Positions 7,221-7,626 of a DNA stretch of 7,626 nt are shown piece by piece; position 1 is the first letter of the stretch; each line of letters starts with the position of its first letter. Both the position numbers and the translations under genes were made by a program. The notes beneath the pieces were generated by a model. The model searched no databases, was not told the origin of the DNA, and worked only from the letters and a program-made list of their open reading frames with translations. The DNA comes from Bacteroidales bacterium (GTDB lineage: Bacteria > Bacteroidota > Bacteroidia > Bacteroidales > JAAUTT01), in contig JAAUTT010000191.1 in assembly GCA_012031335.1 (NCBI GenBank), positions 1 through 7,626 of the forward strand, written 5' to 3'.

Positions 7221-7626
7221 TTAAAGCTGATAGGAGAGGAGCATGGTGAAGACGTTATTATACAGCCCCGGTTGACGAAAATGTATGGGATCTTTTGGAT
7301 GATCGGCTATCGGAATTAAAGAATATGAAAATGTAACAGATATTCCTAAATTTTTTGTTAAAAGGTATCTGAAGCCAGCCAAACCAGACAATTCAAAACT
7401 TCGAAAGCTGATGGCATCCATATCAAGAGGTCCATTTTCATCTTCCACACTGTATTTAAAAAGGTAGCCAAACCCTGGCCCTATGTGCCAGTAAATTTTA
7501 TCAGATTGTTTAAACTTCAACAGAACAGGTACTTCAATGTAATTAAGTTTACTTGTATATTTACTCAGATCATTTTCATTTACTTTTTTATTGGCTCCCT
7601 TTTGCATGAAGCGAATCTGAAGTTCA
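7221..7626 (-). CDS. Outer-membrane beta-barrel protein, PorT-like (OMP_b-brl_2 type), N-terminus outside the window
   Basis: About 134 C-terminal residues are visible; the frame is open to the window edge, so the true start and signal peptide lie beyond 7626. The segment begins ELQIRFMQKGANKK and continues KLNYIEVPVLLKFK, the pattern seen in PorT-like barrels of Bacteroidota (a strand, a QKGA turn, then an LNYIEVPVLL strand). Further strands are IYWHIGPGFGYLFKYS, FELSGLAGFRYLLTKNLG and ISVTFSYSLIPI, with alternating hydrophobic and polar residues and a final strand NVFTMLLSYQL that ends in a hydrophobic residue. Such proteins sit in the outer membrane; this one's function is unknown, and PorT-like proteins are not all tied to type IX secretion. 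The ATG at 7607 is an internal methionine, not the start. No frame change is visible here. Confidence 0.83.
   Translation of the reverse strand, partial: ELQIRFMQKGANKKVNENDLSKYTSKLNYIEVPVLLKFKQSDKIYWHIGPGFGYLFKYSVEDENGPLDMDAISFRSFELSGLAGFRYLLTKNLGISVTFSYSLIPIADHPKDPIHFRQPGLYNNVFTMLLSYQL

Overview
The window looks like a chromosomal stretch from a member of the Bacteroidota, probably near Bacteroidales/Marinilabiliales. The evidence is AT-rich DNA, no Shine-Dalgarno-like sequences before the starts, several promoter elements of the Bacteroidota type (TTG about 20 bp before TAnnTTTG), and gene families typical of that phylum: a tandem universal stress protein, a Na/Pi symporter with a PhoU-like tail, a HisKA_2-type PAS kinase and a PorT-like outer-membrane barrel. 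No rRNA, tRNA, CRISPR array, insertion sequence, phage gene or toxin-antitoxin module was seen.

Layout: positions 1-78 are a leader with a perfect 11-bp inverted repeat. A two-domain universal stress protein (79-926, +) converges with no gap on a Na+/phosphate cotransporter gene (927-2623, -). A 200-bp divergent promoter region follows, then a polyprenyl diphosphate synthase (2824-3839, +). That gene converges on an unrecognised membrane-anchored coiled-coil protein (3895-4831, -), whose stop codon lies inside its own terminator hairpin. Next come a roughly 250-bp AT-rich spacer, a PAS/HisKA_2 histidine kinase (5149-6379, -), a divergent ComF-like phosphoribosyltransferase (6466-7219, +), and the C-terminal part of an outer-membrane beta-barrel protein (7221 to the window edge, -).

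Every gene that is complete in the window is broken by at least one single-base frame change. In each case the other frame restores the expected conserved motif exactly: DDLLD in the prenyl synthase, NHRVKNNL in the kinase, RGMAE in ComF. About half of these sites are homopolymer runs one base too short. I read this as uncorrected sequencing error, not gene decay or programmed frameshifting, and I annotate each gene as one reconstructed coding region. Protein lengths and residue numbers below refer to these reconstructions.

The genes do not form one operon or pathway: strands alternate and the functions are stress response, phosphate transport, isoprenoid synthesis, signalling, a ComF-type protein and the envelope. 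I found no convincing new multi-gene system. The least explained gene is the membrane-anchored coiled-coil protein at 3895-4831.
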